This document shows, piece after piece, positions 23,851 to 35,800 of a stretch of DNA of 64,000 nucleotides. Both the position numbers and the translations under genes were made by a program. The notes below the pieces were generated by a model. The model searched no databases. It was not told the DNA's origin and was given only the letters and a program-made list of their open reading frames with translations. How positions within the stretch are numbered: the first letter of the stretch is position 1; each line of letters begins with the position of its first letter. Origin of the DNA: Hydractinia symbiolongicarpus (Eukaryota > Cnidaria > Hydrozoa > Anthoathecata > Hydractiniidae); contig NC_079884.1 of the NCBI RefSeq assembly GCF_029227915.1, positions 1,054,001-1,118,000 on the forward strand, in the 5' to 3' direction.

Positions 23851-25444
23851 GTTTCACCATGGATCAAATCTGTGTTCTTCATGCAAATACTTAATGTTAT
23901 TCTATTCAAACCAAACAATGACAGTTTTGGCACAATTGCCCTGGCAAATGTCGAAGTTGTTTTAGCATGCAGAATAATAAGTAAGAGAAGGGGGTCTTCA
24001 TCACTATATTATTGCCAAGAGATTATTTCTTCAAAAAATAAGAAATATCCATGTTACCTATAGCCAAAGCCTTATTAATTTTTTGCTTTTTTAATACAGA
24101 AAAGAAGCTTACAATTTATACTTTAGAGAGGCGTTTATTATCATAGGTAGTCAAGTAAGAACGGGCATCCAGGATAACTAAAGTTAGAATCAGTAAAATA
24201 AAATTTTCCAAACCTACAGGGAAGGGGGGGGAGGTGTTAAAAGTTAGTGATGTAGCAACAAATGTTATTTTTAACACTTATTTTGCTGATACATGGCCCC
24301 ACTACCTTAGAAAAACATAGCTAAAAAAATGATGAAGAAAAAACAACCACATCATAACAACCAGCACAGGATTGTGCACATACGTTAAATTATCTATGCA
24401 TTCAGCAGTACGAGGCAATGGTAGGTCAATAACTTCAGTACTTCAATTTTTTCCTTATGTTGGAAAAGCTGCCATTTTGTTGAGAAGTTTATAACCTTAA
24501 GGGCCCCTGAAATATTACTTGTGGTAAAAAAGAGGTTGCCAAGACCAAACTCACCAATCTAAACACATGTCAAGAATATCCCAGATTCTTTAGGACCATT
24601 GTGTGGAAGAAATGCTCAGCGAATTTTTATGTTCCTTGGTAAAAACATTTTAATCGTAGAATAGGCTGAAAAGAAACAGGATGGATGACCACACAGACCT
24701 TTTTACTTTGAACCATATACTAGCTAGCTACACGGCAGGCAGTTTTTTTCTCACCTATTTTAATAGAAGCGATATTAAGCGAAATATTGCAATAATATAT
24801 AAACGTTTCGCAAACAGCTTGGCCGGGATAAATCTACATGCTTCAACAAATCTCTCATATTATACAAACAACCTAATAAAAAACAGCACACAACACAAAA
24901 CAGCCGTCATTTTGTTGAAGCTTTATTTTGTTTTTTAATAAATCGCGGGACTCCAATTTGCCGGACGTCGAGTATAAGGGTAGTGACAAATGTTAAAATT
25001 TTCATTTTTCTTGTGTTTTTTTTCTGGATAACAAACCAGACTAAACTTAAATTATTGTGTTTTGATACAGGCAACAAAACCACCACTCTCTTTACAAAAA
25101 TACTTTTTATGTAGTTTTCTAATTCTGACGTGTTTTTCGTGTCTCTTAAAAAACAGCGATTTTGACGTATTTTGTCCGTATTCCGGCATTTTCTTTAAAA
25201 CAATCCAAAGTTGCAAGGAAATGGCTGGCTAACTACTAGAAAGATACTGCGCTAGCCCCAGCTAATATACACTGGTACAGTGATACCTGATTTAGACTTT
25301 GAACACCTTTTCAATGTTTGATTTTTCTGTGGTAAGCCATCTTTTGGCTTTGGTAACTTTAAATGCAATTCCCAGTGGGCATGGTAGGAAAAATAATGGA
25401 CGCTATGGCTAGAGGTGAATGGAGCAAGAGCAAGAGAGGTCTTT

Positions 25445-25693
25445 TTAGTGCATTTAGGAGATGGCTAGTCTCACGAATATCAAGGGATATAAGCTGTCTA
25501 TTATTTCCAGGGAGGGCCATGGCTTAGATGGGGAGTCCTTTGAACTATTTAATGCTCGTTTTGAGCTATGCATGTAGATCAATTTTTTTCTGCTCTTCAG
25601 ACAGCTCCCTGCAACATTCAAACAGCCCACACAGTATGTCCCATTTCCCACAGTTCACTCACATGGCTTGGTCTAACCCAGGACTATGCTAGA
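25445..25693 (-). mobile_element. 5'-truncated copy of the tRNA-SINE
   Basis: The complement matches the body of the 23499 SINE, including 'tagctcaaaacgagcatt' and the region around CCATGGCCCTCCCTGGAAAT. The tRNA-like head is absent. The copy is flanked by an AGAT microsatellite at 25689-25707. Confidence 0.75.
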
Positions 25694-25715
25694 TAGATAG
25701 ATAGATGCGCGTATT

Positions 25716-25960
25716 TTACATGAGTAACCTCACAAATATCAATGGATTTACCTTGCCTATTATTTCCAGGAGGAGCTATGGCTTAGGGGGAGTCCTGCTG
25801 GATTATTTAATGCTCATTTTGAGCTACGAAGACCTAATTATGGTTCACGCTCTACCAGACAACTCTGTGCAACATCCAACGGCCAGCCTAGTGTGTCATC
25901 TCCCCAATTTCCCTCACATGGCTTGGGTTAATCTGGGGCTATGGTAACATTCCCTTGCCC
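25716..25960 (-). mobile_element. 5'-truncated copy of the tRNA-SINE
   Basis: The complement contains GGTAACATTCCC-type sequence near the break point, the AGCCCCAGATTAACCCAAGC segment, TAGCTCAAAATGAGCATTAA and the 3' body. It lies directly next to the previous copy in the same orientation, separated by an (AGAT)n tract. The head with the A and B boxes is missing. Confidence 0.78.
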
Positions 25961-27287
25961 ATATTGAGTAACCACCATTTCTTTACACAAAAGTATTGTG
26001 GTAGTAAGACTGTAATACATGTAGCTAGCTACATGTTTGGATCAGAATGTGCATGTACCCTTGATAACATTTTAAAGCCTCAAACGCATACACAAAGGTG
26101 GGTCAAGATTAACACATGAATTTGTTGTGTGCATTGACTATGATCACCCAGGGGTATCTACCAATAGTCTGATCAAGATGCTGGGAAAATGCGAAAAAAG
26201 ACCCCAGCGTGTTTAGGGGCCTTCAAAAAAAATAAAAAAAAGTTTTCCACACACCCTTTTCATACTAATTATTAATGTTTCTTTTTAATAATTATGTCAT
26301 TTCTTTCTGTACAGATCCACAAGCGCGTAGAATGAAGCTATATCAGAAGAACTAATTAAATATTCATTATTTTTAACTTAAAGAGGAATTGTTGAGGCTG
26401 AATATTTTTAGGGAAAAGTAATAGTAATATAAATATAAAATCGTGACAAGTGTGTTATAACGGAAAAAAATGGATATATTGTTTGAAAGAAACCTCTCGC
26501 AACTAATTATGTAAAAAAAAATTCTGTTTTTTAAAAGGGTTACTGCCACCTTAATTTACGCGAGCCCATGTACTTTCTTTCGTAGACCTTTTAACTCACC
26601 AATGAATATATTAGCATATGAACGTTTCAGTTTTGGGCCTAGGCAAAATTTTGTTTAAAATGTTGATGGTGAATTTTTTGATAACAGCTGATCTAAAAAA
26701 AAAATTAAAAATGTGAAACAAAAATACAATAAACACAAAATAAATTGACATCAGGTTTTATCTCTTAAACTTCTCTTTATCTTTTTGACTTGAAAATCAT
26801 ATGATGTACAAGGTATATATAAATGATACACAAAAAAACAATTTTTAGTGATAAAGCACAAATAATGAGTTTTTGTACTGGTTTGTGATTAAATGTGCTT
26901 GAATTCAGATAATTGCTTGCTACTATATTATTAAATGCCTTCATGTTTAATGGCTTTTGACATCTCTTCTAAACCAGCAACATGAGCAGGCAATACACGG
27001 TCCATTCTGTTAAATTTGATTTGTCAATGTCAAAAGTTGCAGACACGACACAAATTTCATTTACTAAATTTGGCACATATGATCGCCCTTTTTTAATTCA
27101 ATTTCTTAAATTTAAAGTTTATTCCACAGAGTGTGATTGGTTGCAATTTTTCAATACATTTTGGAGAATGGTAATCACAGTTTTAAAGGGTCATTAAAAG
27201 TTTCCTTTACTGATTTGTATGACCGCATAAAGAATGACATTTGTTTTATTTAATTTCTTTCATCTTAGATATCCTATATGTTGAAGT

Positions 27288-30200
27288 ATGCAGGTTGCAA
27301 CATTAGTTCACACGTTAAATAATACCTCTGTAGTTGTTAAAGCCTCAATCGCTGCTCTTATATTTTTTTATCTAATTGGTTTGATACCTGGCGCGTACTC
27401 AGTACTATCAATTACACCATCATTGTAAGTGTTATTTTTTATTTTTAGGTTTGAACAAACCTTTTTATGATAGTCAGTTCGGAAAAAGTGGCTGTTTTGA
27501 ACAAGTTGTATTATTGGTTGCCTTTGGCAGTGTATTTCAATTCCACTACATTGAAGTCACTCTTGTACACAGTAACATTTATGGAACTTGACTGTCATAT
27601 AAATGTCTTTTTTAATTTTGTGCCTAAAATTGATAAGTGACTGCATTGAGGAAGTTTCCCCTTCAGAGTAGTGACTACGGTAAATATGTGGCTGTTTTTA
27701 GAGGTAGCTGCTTTCAGTGTATTAAAAATCATAAATGAGATAGTTGAAATGTAAATCAATGTGTTAAAAAAAATTTTGCAAATCACCTTTATTGGTCTAG
27801 TGAATTCTCTCTACAACCAGTTATTTATTATGGTTATTCGGGCCTATCAATAAGAAAATAACGGCAGAGCAATAAATCGCTCCCCAAGGTTACAGTAATT
27901 TAGACTGAGCGAGCAATCTTGATAAATAGAAAAAGTTTATAAACACATTTTATCACAAGTCTTTTTTAATCTATTTTATTTATCTTTTTTTTTGGTATAT
28001 TTTGATTCTTTTTTACTGTAAATAATAAGAAAGGGAACATCGATTTCCATATGATGAATTGATATTGCTCAGCCAGAAAACCTTTTTGGAATTGGGAGAA
28101 CAATTAATGGCTCAGCTAGTTTCTCATTTCTCAGAATTGAGCGAGGCTTTGAGTGAGCAAGAGCAATTGTACTCCTCTTATTGATAGGCCTGGTTATTAT
28201 AATGTTTATGTACTTCAGAAATACTTAAATAACACTATATGACTATAACATAGTGCTAAAACAAGGCTGATGTCAACACCTTACATGTGTGTCTTAACAC
28301 AGTTTAGCATACACAGATGTATATTGTTTTGTGTGTTCAATTAGGTTGGATACTTTTTAAAAATAAGTAGAAAATATGTTAGACCCATGGAAAATAAAGC
28401 AATACACGAAACATCTTTTCATGTGTATTTTTAGACTGCTTCCACCAAATTTTCGTATTTGGACATTGGTTACTGGTTTAGTTGTTGAGAGAAGTATAGT
28501 TAATGTAAGGTTTATGTTTGCAGGTTAAAAAATGACTATAGAGAACTATGCTGAAAACATTTTATAAATCAGAAATTGTATATCATTTCTTTTCAATGAA
28601 ATATTTTTTTACTTGACTTAATATTATAAATAATGTTGACTGTGCTTCTTTTTTTAGCTCATAATAAATGTTCCTGTGTTGATATATTGTGGATTTCATT
28701 TGGAACCTCTTTGGGGAGCACTGGAGTTATTGGTATGTGCACATACCTTGTTTCTGAAAATTGTTTACCCAGGATAGCCTCTTTCAGTTCCTATTGATAC
28801 TGCTATCAACAAGGGTCCTGCGAAGGGGGTCCTAGTGCATTAAAAGCTCTCATTTGAGCTACAAAAGTCTTGCAAGCACAGCAATCGCTTAACTAGACAT
28901 TCGCCCAAGATATCAATCCTATTCTCATGCTGATTGTAAGCAGGAAGGATAGATTCACACTTCTTGTCTCTAGCATGACTCAGCCAGGGTTTGAACCAAA
29001 GACCTCCCACTGGAAACGAACTATCCACCACAAGGGTACCAGTTGTTTAATTTGAAAGTTTGTTTCTTTTAGAAATTTATAACGATTACTGGTATTGGTG
29101 CTTCATTGACCACATCATTGGTGTCACTGTTTGTGTATGCAGTCACACATAATTCTTCGTTATGGTAAAATGTTACACTATTCCCACATGTTGTTTTTGT
29201 TGTTGTTGTTGTTGTAGCCTTTTTATGATCAAGTTTAATTTACGGCAGAAAAAAATTGCTCACGTAAGGTGTCATACATTGTTACTTGTGTTTGACAATT
29301 TTATATGTTTTATGGCCGTACACTCCTGTTCAAAATCAACTGTTAGAAGTGAAAATTTGTATCCAACTTATATCAAAACATCAAGAATCACCTTGGCAAG
29401 TAAATTAGAAAGGCTGTGTTATTGTTGCTGTTGTTGTTGTTGCCCCTCCTTTTTTATGTTCGTGTTTTTGTTGCCTTTTAAATTTGAAATCTAATTTAAG
29501 GTTTAAAATTTTCAAAAATTTTACTGATGAGGTAATCCTTGATGTTTTTCAGTAACTTTTCACCACTGTTTCAAAACTACATTAAATAGGGAAGCAGGAA
29601 AAAAAAAATCAATTGACAGTGTTCCTGGTCCCATCAGTGAGAAGTAACAATTTTACAATGAAATAAAACTGTTTTTAAGATAGATATTTCTGTTATGTAG
29701 GTTTGTACAGTTCTCTGGCATAGCTGGTGTGATTGGTGGAATCTCAGTTGCATTCAAGCAGATAATACCAGATCAAAAAATTGATTTAAAATTCCAAGTT
29801 CTGCGTGTACATGTAGGTTTTTAAGTTTATTTTTCAAAAAAAAGTAAATATTTATGTTCTTTCAAGAAAACACTGTAAACATCTATAACATTGAGTGTTG
29901 AGTGAATAAAACTAAATGTCCATTCACACTGTTATGCTTGATTCATTTATTTGGCCTTGTGTCGGAACTAAAACCTCTCCCACAAAAAGTTTGCTCACAC
30001 TGAAGTTACCGGAAGACCTGCTCTTATATATTTTTTTATTTTGTTTCAGGATGTACCTCTGTTGTGCACGTTAATATATATCTTTCTGTCAGTGATTCGG
30101 CTGTTGTCTTACACCCAACCAACCATGATTATGTGTGGCATAGGCGTGGGATGGATCTATCTGAGGTACTATCAACCGCATGGCAAAGGTATTCGTGGTG

Positions 30201-31019
30201 ATATGGCTGAATCTTTTGAGGCTGCAAGTCTGTTTCCACCCATACTGAGGTAGTGACCATTAAAAGTACTGCAGGCTGTAAATTATTTTTATTTTTTATA
30301 ATATAGATTTTTTTTATCAAAATGAAGCTTGATTTGGTTACATTTACTGAAATACTGGCAATTACTTTACTTTTAATTTTCTGTTGTTATTTTTTTCATC
30401 AGGCCTCCAGTTCGTGTCTTGTCTACAGCGTTATTTAAAGTACTGGTGAGTTTTGGCGTATGTAAAAATCCTGTCCGGACATATGATGTCGGTGCTCCAT
30501 CATCTATCACTATTAGCTTACCTGGAACAGATCCTGCTGATGCCGAACGAAGAAGGTATATGTTCCTGCAATGGCAAAACGTCCTAGCCTGTAATCTCCT
30601 TTTTAAGTTTTTTGAAGCGGGAGGCCTTGCATCGTTAAATTTGACTCAAAAGTATCAAAGTGGGCTACTATCTTCGAATTTAACGGCGTACAAAAAAAAT
30701 TAATAATAAAAGGAAGCAAAAAATGTACTAGCAAATTTTGGTTATTTAATGTTAGCGTAGATGTGGAAGAAATCTTTGATAAGGGAATATCCTCCACTAA
30801 GGCATGACATGTCGTTTAAAAACTTATTTTAGAAAAAAAGCTTTGCGTGCTTTGAACGAGCGTTTGGCGCAACAAAAATCTCAACCTAACGACGAAGAAG
30901 AAAATTGGCCAACCATTGAAGACGAGTTACAAAAGAGTGCGAAGAAAAACGAAGAAAAAAAAGACCAGAGTATAACAAGTAATGATTCTGAAAGTACTGT
31001 AGAGAATGAAATCAATTAA
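27288..31019 (+). CDS. TMEM115: TMEM115, Golgi rhomboid-like membrane protein, 341 residues, 8 exons
   Basis: Exons: 27288-27424, 28435-28504, 28658-28732, 29073-29164, 29701-29812, 30050-30249, 30403-30555, 30833-31019. All have GT-AG borders and joining phases. The product starts MQVATLVHTL...SVVVKASIAAL and carries the family signatures LLPPNFRIWTL, LEPLWGALELL, GWIYLRYYQPHGKG, RGDMAESFEAASLFP and YDVGAPSSITISLPGTDP, then ALRALNERL. Human TMEM115 is 351 residues, so length and order agree. The protein is a multi-pass Golgi membrane protein with a rhomboid-like fold but no protease residues, linked to retrograde Golgi-to-ER traffic. The acidic/lysine-rich C-terminal tail is cytosolic by family knowledge. 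An acceptor-like ATCTTAG just upstream of the ATG hints at a non-coding first exon. Intron 3 holds a SINE and intron 4 (GTT)n tracts. It is convergent with the astacin gene. Confidence 0.95.
28805..29038 (-). mobile_element. Second tRNA-related SINE family copy (in a TMEM115 intron)
   Basis: On the minus strand a tRNA-like head has TGGTGGATAGTTCG (A-box region) and GGTTCAAACCC (B box, about 28987-28997). Its 3' part has 'tagctcaaatgagagctttt', close to the corresponding block of the 23499 SINE, while the middle differs. It lies within intron 3 of TMEM115 (28733-29072). Confidence 0.6.
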
Positions 31020-31296
31020 TATTTATTATTGTTTACATATTTAACAAATGACCAACTAGAAGTAACAGCAGCCGGCAAATACCACATCAACGGTGTAGAG
31101 TTGTGGATAATATGGCATGGTTACTGCTTCATAAAGTATACGCTCCCGCCGTGTTTCATACACCTCTGTAAATCAACTGTCATCTGCATGATTGGTATAC
31201 AAACTCTTTTGAAATGATTGGCTGAGCATTTTTGCATTGGTAATTTCTTTTTTTCTTATCTTAACCTTGTTTTGTTTCTTGAAATATTCCAGTACT

Positions 31297-31400
31297 TTTT
31301 TAAAGAATTATTTTCGCAAATTTTTTTAATTTCGCGAAAATTAGTTCCTTTAAAAATTTTAAATTTTGCTATTCGCGAATTTTTTTTTCTTTTTCTGAAA
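31297..31400. repeat. TTCGCGAA-type repeat cluster
   Basis: Several TTCGCGAAAATTAG / ATTCGCGAATT motifs in AT-rich sequence. The same words occur at 8456-8600 and 63395-63665, so this is a dispersed repeat family. Confidence 0.5.
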
Positions 31401-32451
31401 TGCCATTCACACTATTTTTTTCTTCTGTCGTTTGAAGCACTTACAGATTATAAATTTCAACTTTAGTAGTCTTTATATGTCTCCATCGAAAAAAGTCTTT
31501 AAAGGCTGTATAATATCTGGCGAAATTTTAAATATTAACTAGAGTTTCTGCGTATTTCCTCTGTAAGCTGTTGTAATGCTTTATCTATGTATCTAAGAGT
31601 ATAACGTCAAGATGGAGACAGACGAGACCATTATTAGTTGCATCTTATAAAACGAATATTGTCAGAAGTTGAAAATCTTTAATAATCTTTTGTGCACAAG
31701 AATATATTACAGCATCGATGTATTTATACGAATATATGACAGCGTTTTTGTTAATCTGTATTTTGTTATGTTCAATAATATTGTACATTGGAGTTAGTTT
31801 GCATTGTTTATATTTAATGTTAACTTGGCCTATCTTTAAGCCTTTATAGATGGGCTATGTTTTAAGCAAAATTAAATATCCGTGTGATTCGCCTTAACAT
31901 CATGGTCCGCAAAAACAAAATAGAAAGATGAAAGATTAAGATTAAGTGTTTCCTGTGCATTTCTGTTTTTGTCGCGAAAATCTTACGTGCTGTACAAGTG
32001 TCAGGGTTTATATATGTTGATTCGATAAAATTCCAGTCTGCCTTTGAAAGTTTTTGACTTGATATAATTGAAAATTGATTTTGGCAAGCATTTCCTTGTA
32101 CAGGACAATGCTCCCTGGTCGTAATAAAAAACTTTTCTGTATACACGCTTTTCTTTATAAGCAACACAAAAGTTTGTTTAGGACTCAGTTTTCGTATTAT
32201 ACAGACTCACCTGTTGTCTACTTGTTGTTTGTTGACTATCTTTTGGAGAGACCAAATTTACGTGTTTGCTAGCTGCTTTAGACTTTTTCGTCAGCCGAAA
32301 TCAAATTTTTGTTGTATGGAACTTGTATAATAGAATAAGGAAAAACTCAAAACAGTATAATCTCTGTGTTTACCTTGTCATTTTATGTTTACTTCACGTT
32401 GACTTGTTGTTCCAGGTTAAAAATATTGCTTATAAAAAAATGATGTAATTA

Positions 32452-32463
32452 AATAAATTTATT
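32452..32463. terminator. Palindromic bidirectional poly(A) signal candidate
   Basis: AATAAATTTATT places AATAAA on both strands. It lies between the convergent TMEM115 stop (31019, plus) and astacin stop (32836, minus), about 1.43 kb and 0.37 kb from them respectively. Both genes could use it. Direct evidence of cleavage is not available from sequence. Confidence 0.45.
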
Positions 32464-32835
32464 GCAATTTATAAAAACTTTACTTCTAATATATTTTCGC
32501 ACCACCAACATGTACACACGTTTTAACAACCGCACAAATGTAAGGTGGTCACCGGTCATGCAAGTCTGGAATAAGTATGGATCTTTTGTTCATCTGAAAT
32601 CATAGTTAACTCACTTCCGGAATGTGATAATATTTCAACTTCGTCCCTAGGTCTCTTCTATGCCTAGTATGATAACGTAACCCGAATTACGAAGGAGCCG
32701 TTCTGTCAATATATCATATTTGTAAGGAATTGGACGAGGTTAGTATATATCCCTGTGTTGAGCATATTTGCAACGTGTTTACCATAACAGTTACGTAGAA
32801 AATGGAAATCCAACTGGAAAGTGATCATTTTCGAG

Positions 32836-35800
32836 TTAAGCTCTGCAAATACCACACGAATTTTTACAGTGTCTCTTCATCCATTCACTCTTTTCACATT
32901 CACCTACACCAGCCCAATAACTGCAGTAAACGTGTTGATCTGTGCAACCTAGTAGGCAAGACAATAACTAGAATAAATTTTGATCTGTGCGCCAAGTATA
33001 CGAGACTAGTAAAGTTGCTAAAGATATTATAAAGTTATATTGAAATTTTTATTTTGATCAACGTAAAACGAACTCATCTCACTCGTTTTTAAGAATATGT
33101 AAGTATGTATAGAGTTTACCCTTAAAAGTTTTGTTCCAACATAAATACTTAAAAAGCACTTGGACGAGTTTGAATGTTCTATTAGAATTTGCATTCTTCA
33201 ACTTTGTTAACGAGAATAAATTTTTCTGCACATTTCTTACGAATAATGAGGATCTGGGAAAGGTGTATATGGATGTACAATACTAATTTTTAACATATTC
33301 CGTACGAAGGACCCGAAAACGATATGATTGGTCTTACAGTATTTTTCTTACAAAGGTTGTTAATAGTGATAAAGGCCCAAAGACGAAATACATTGTTTTA
33401 CAGTATTATTTTCTTACATATTATATACGAATGATAAAGGCATGGAAACGAGGTATGGACTTACTTTTGCACGCTTTGCAACAGTTTTGCCACATCCACA
33501 TCGGATTTTTCTTGCATTCATTTACAGAAGCCCAAATCTGACACTGTTGTTCATTGTATTTGTTTTGACAATCACTCATACCTAAAAAAATTTCGTTCTC
33601 AGTCCACTTGTTATAAATTTAGAAGCTTTAACAAACATAATTTGATAACGAGTTCAATAAAATTGATTAGATCAAAAAAATAAATTTTTTTATTGACAGA
33701 ACTGATGGTGATAAGCAAAATGTGAGTAAAAAAGGAATAAAAAGAAAGAGAAGAGGTTTCGTTTAACAAATTTCTATTTGACCTGAATTGCAAAGTGAGA
33801 AGACATGATGTGGTGGTATCTAGTTTGGTAAGAACTTCTTTTTTTTGATAATTTTTCAACTAATATTAAGTGACGACACCTAATAACAACGCGCTTAAGT
33901 GTGTAATGTAACCATTTTTGGCGTGCAAAACGCGGGTAGTCCCGAACTCACACGAAAAGGATTGGTACTGTCCTTAGCTCACCTACGGACTTGTATACTT
34001 AATGCAATGGTGATATATCTTCTCTATGCCTTAGTATATTTTTCGTATATATAAGCAACTACTTTATGAGCAACTATACTAAAATCTTTAAAATTTCGAA
34101 TCAATTTTGACAATTGGGCAAGCGCAAGCAACAAATTATCCTTGGACCGTGCACACGTTTATCGTTTTGTGTTCCCTAACATAAATGTTCACACGTATTT
34201 TTGATTTTAAACGAATAATTATTTATTCAGAGTAAATATGTTAAAAAACCTAAAAAAATTTTCACTTTTGCTATGCAGGCTCCAAGTAACTTCTCTATCA
34301 AATGACACGCAATTTTTTAACAACGCAAACACGGGGTGAAAAAATAAAGTTGGTTATAAAATATACGTGCAGTCAGGTTGTTCGTATCGTGCAGTTTTTC
34401 CACATACTATTTTTTAAAAATTGCCTTACGTGTATTTCAATTTGCAGTGATGGAAAAATATACCTTTGTGATGTTTGGTTTGTGTGGTTTGTTTACATAA
34501 ATTCGTTTATTTTTATAAAAGTAAACATACCCGAGCAAGTTGCACAACAACTTCTTAACATCCATCGATAATTCTTGTAGCATTCGCCATGTAATCGCCA
34601 GTATTCACAATATTTATAATAATCAAAACAACCTATGATGAAATCAAAACAGGCTGAACCACAGAATGCAGAATAGTTACTAATCACAGCAAAGTAGGGT
34701 ACCAAAGAAATATAATGGAAAAATTGATTGGTTAACTTCGAATTTTTAGCAGTTTTGCTTTAATGTTACTTAGCGTGTCTCCATCAATGTCCACTATGAC
34801 TAAACTATGTCCACTATGCTTCAAGTTTGTCTTACGTCATATTATATTCGAACTCACCTTCGCTTCCTGCGATGCAGGTTCCCTTGTCCACTTGTATGTC
34901 ATCAATTGCGATATCTGAATGCGGAGCCAAACCCAGTTTTCCCTCGACTATAATCTGAAATTTGAAACAGGTTATTCTGTTCTGTTATGTTCTGTAACAA
35001 CAAAGCATATAGGAACGTAGTTTTAAAAATGTTTGATTCAGGTAGGTAAACAAGCTCGATCTCAGGGCCTGTAGTGTTTTTTGATATGAGGATGAAACGA
35101 TCCTCTTATCAAAAAACGCTACAAGCCCCGGAATCGAGGTTGGTAGATAAAAAATGTCAAAACATTTTACCTCGTATGGGTCACCTCTGGGTGGGATAGA
35201 AAAGGCGCCACGTTGCCAATAGTTTCCTTGGTGCCCGTTTCTCTGCCAGTACGTATAAAACTCTTGCTTGTCGACAATTTTTATGTACCAATCCAAGTAG
35301 TTGATATTTTTTCCATTTAATTGATAGTAAAATGTGACGCATCTTCCATCTTTGTTTGCAGAGATTTTATTACTGATTAATCGACCAACTTGACCATTGT
35401 GATAGAATTGATCAGTTGCTGAGAGGTACGCATACCTCCCTAAAGAAAAAAAAATTTAATCTCTTTGTTGCCTTAGTCCTGAAAATGTACTAACTACTTC
35501 TCCTGACTAAAATGAACATAATCGTTGTTCTTTCTTGCCTGATGCACCAGCCGGTTTGCGGCGAGACGATTGTTCAAAATACGCTGTGTGAAAAAATGTG
35601 ACAACATAACAAACATTTTGTAATAACGTTTTTAAACCAACAAGAGATTTACATACCTCCACCTGTTGTGTGATCGTAGTCCGGTCCACTTTCTGCGTTT
35701 GGCGTTGGACCATATGTAAGTTTCCAGTTCATTTTCTCCTGGTAATCTTGTCTCCATGCACCAAAACCTTTTGATTCAAAGTCTGTGTCTAGCTCAACTG

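Larger units (their letters stand above)
31020..32835. other. Shared 3' region between convergent TMEM115 and astacin genes
   Basis: No gene supported. It contains the likely 3' UTRs of TMEM115 (plus) and of the astacin gene (minus), and TTCGCGAA-type repeats at 31297-31400. The open frames here (for example 31862-32167 minus) show no domain. Confidence 0.6.

Noticed and set aside
24681-24938. 85-codon plus frame
   Set aside because: No recognisable domain and no splice sites; it lies in repeat-rich intergenic DNA.
32802-33032. 76-codon plus frame
   Set aside because: It is the shadow of the third ShKT exon (minus 32948-32836), which has six Cys and correct phase.
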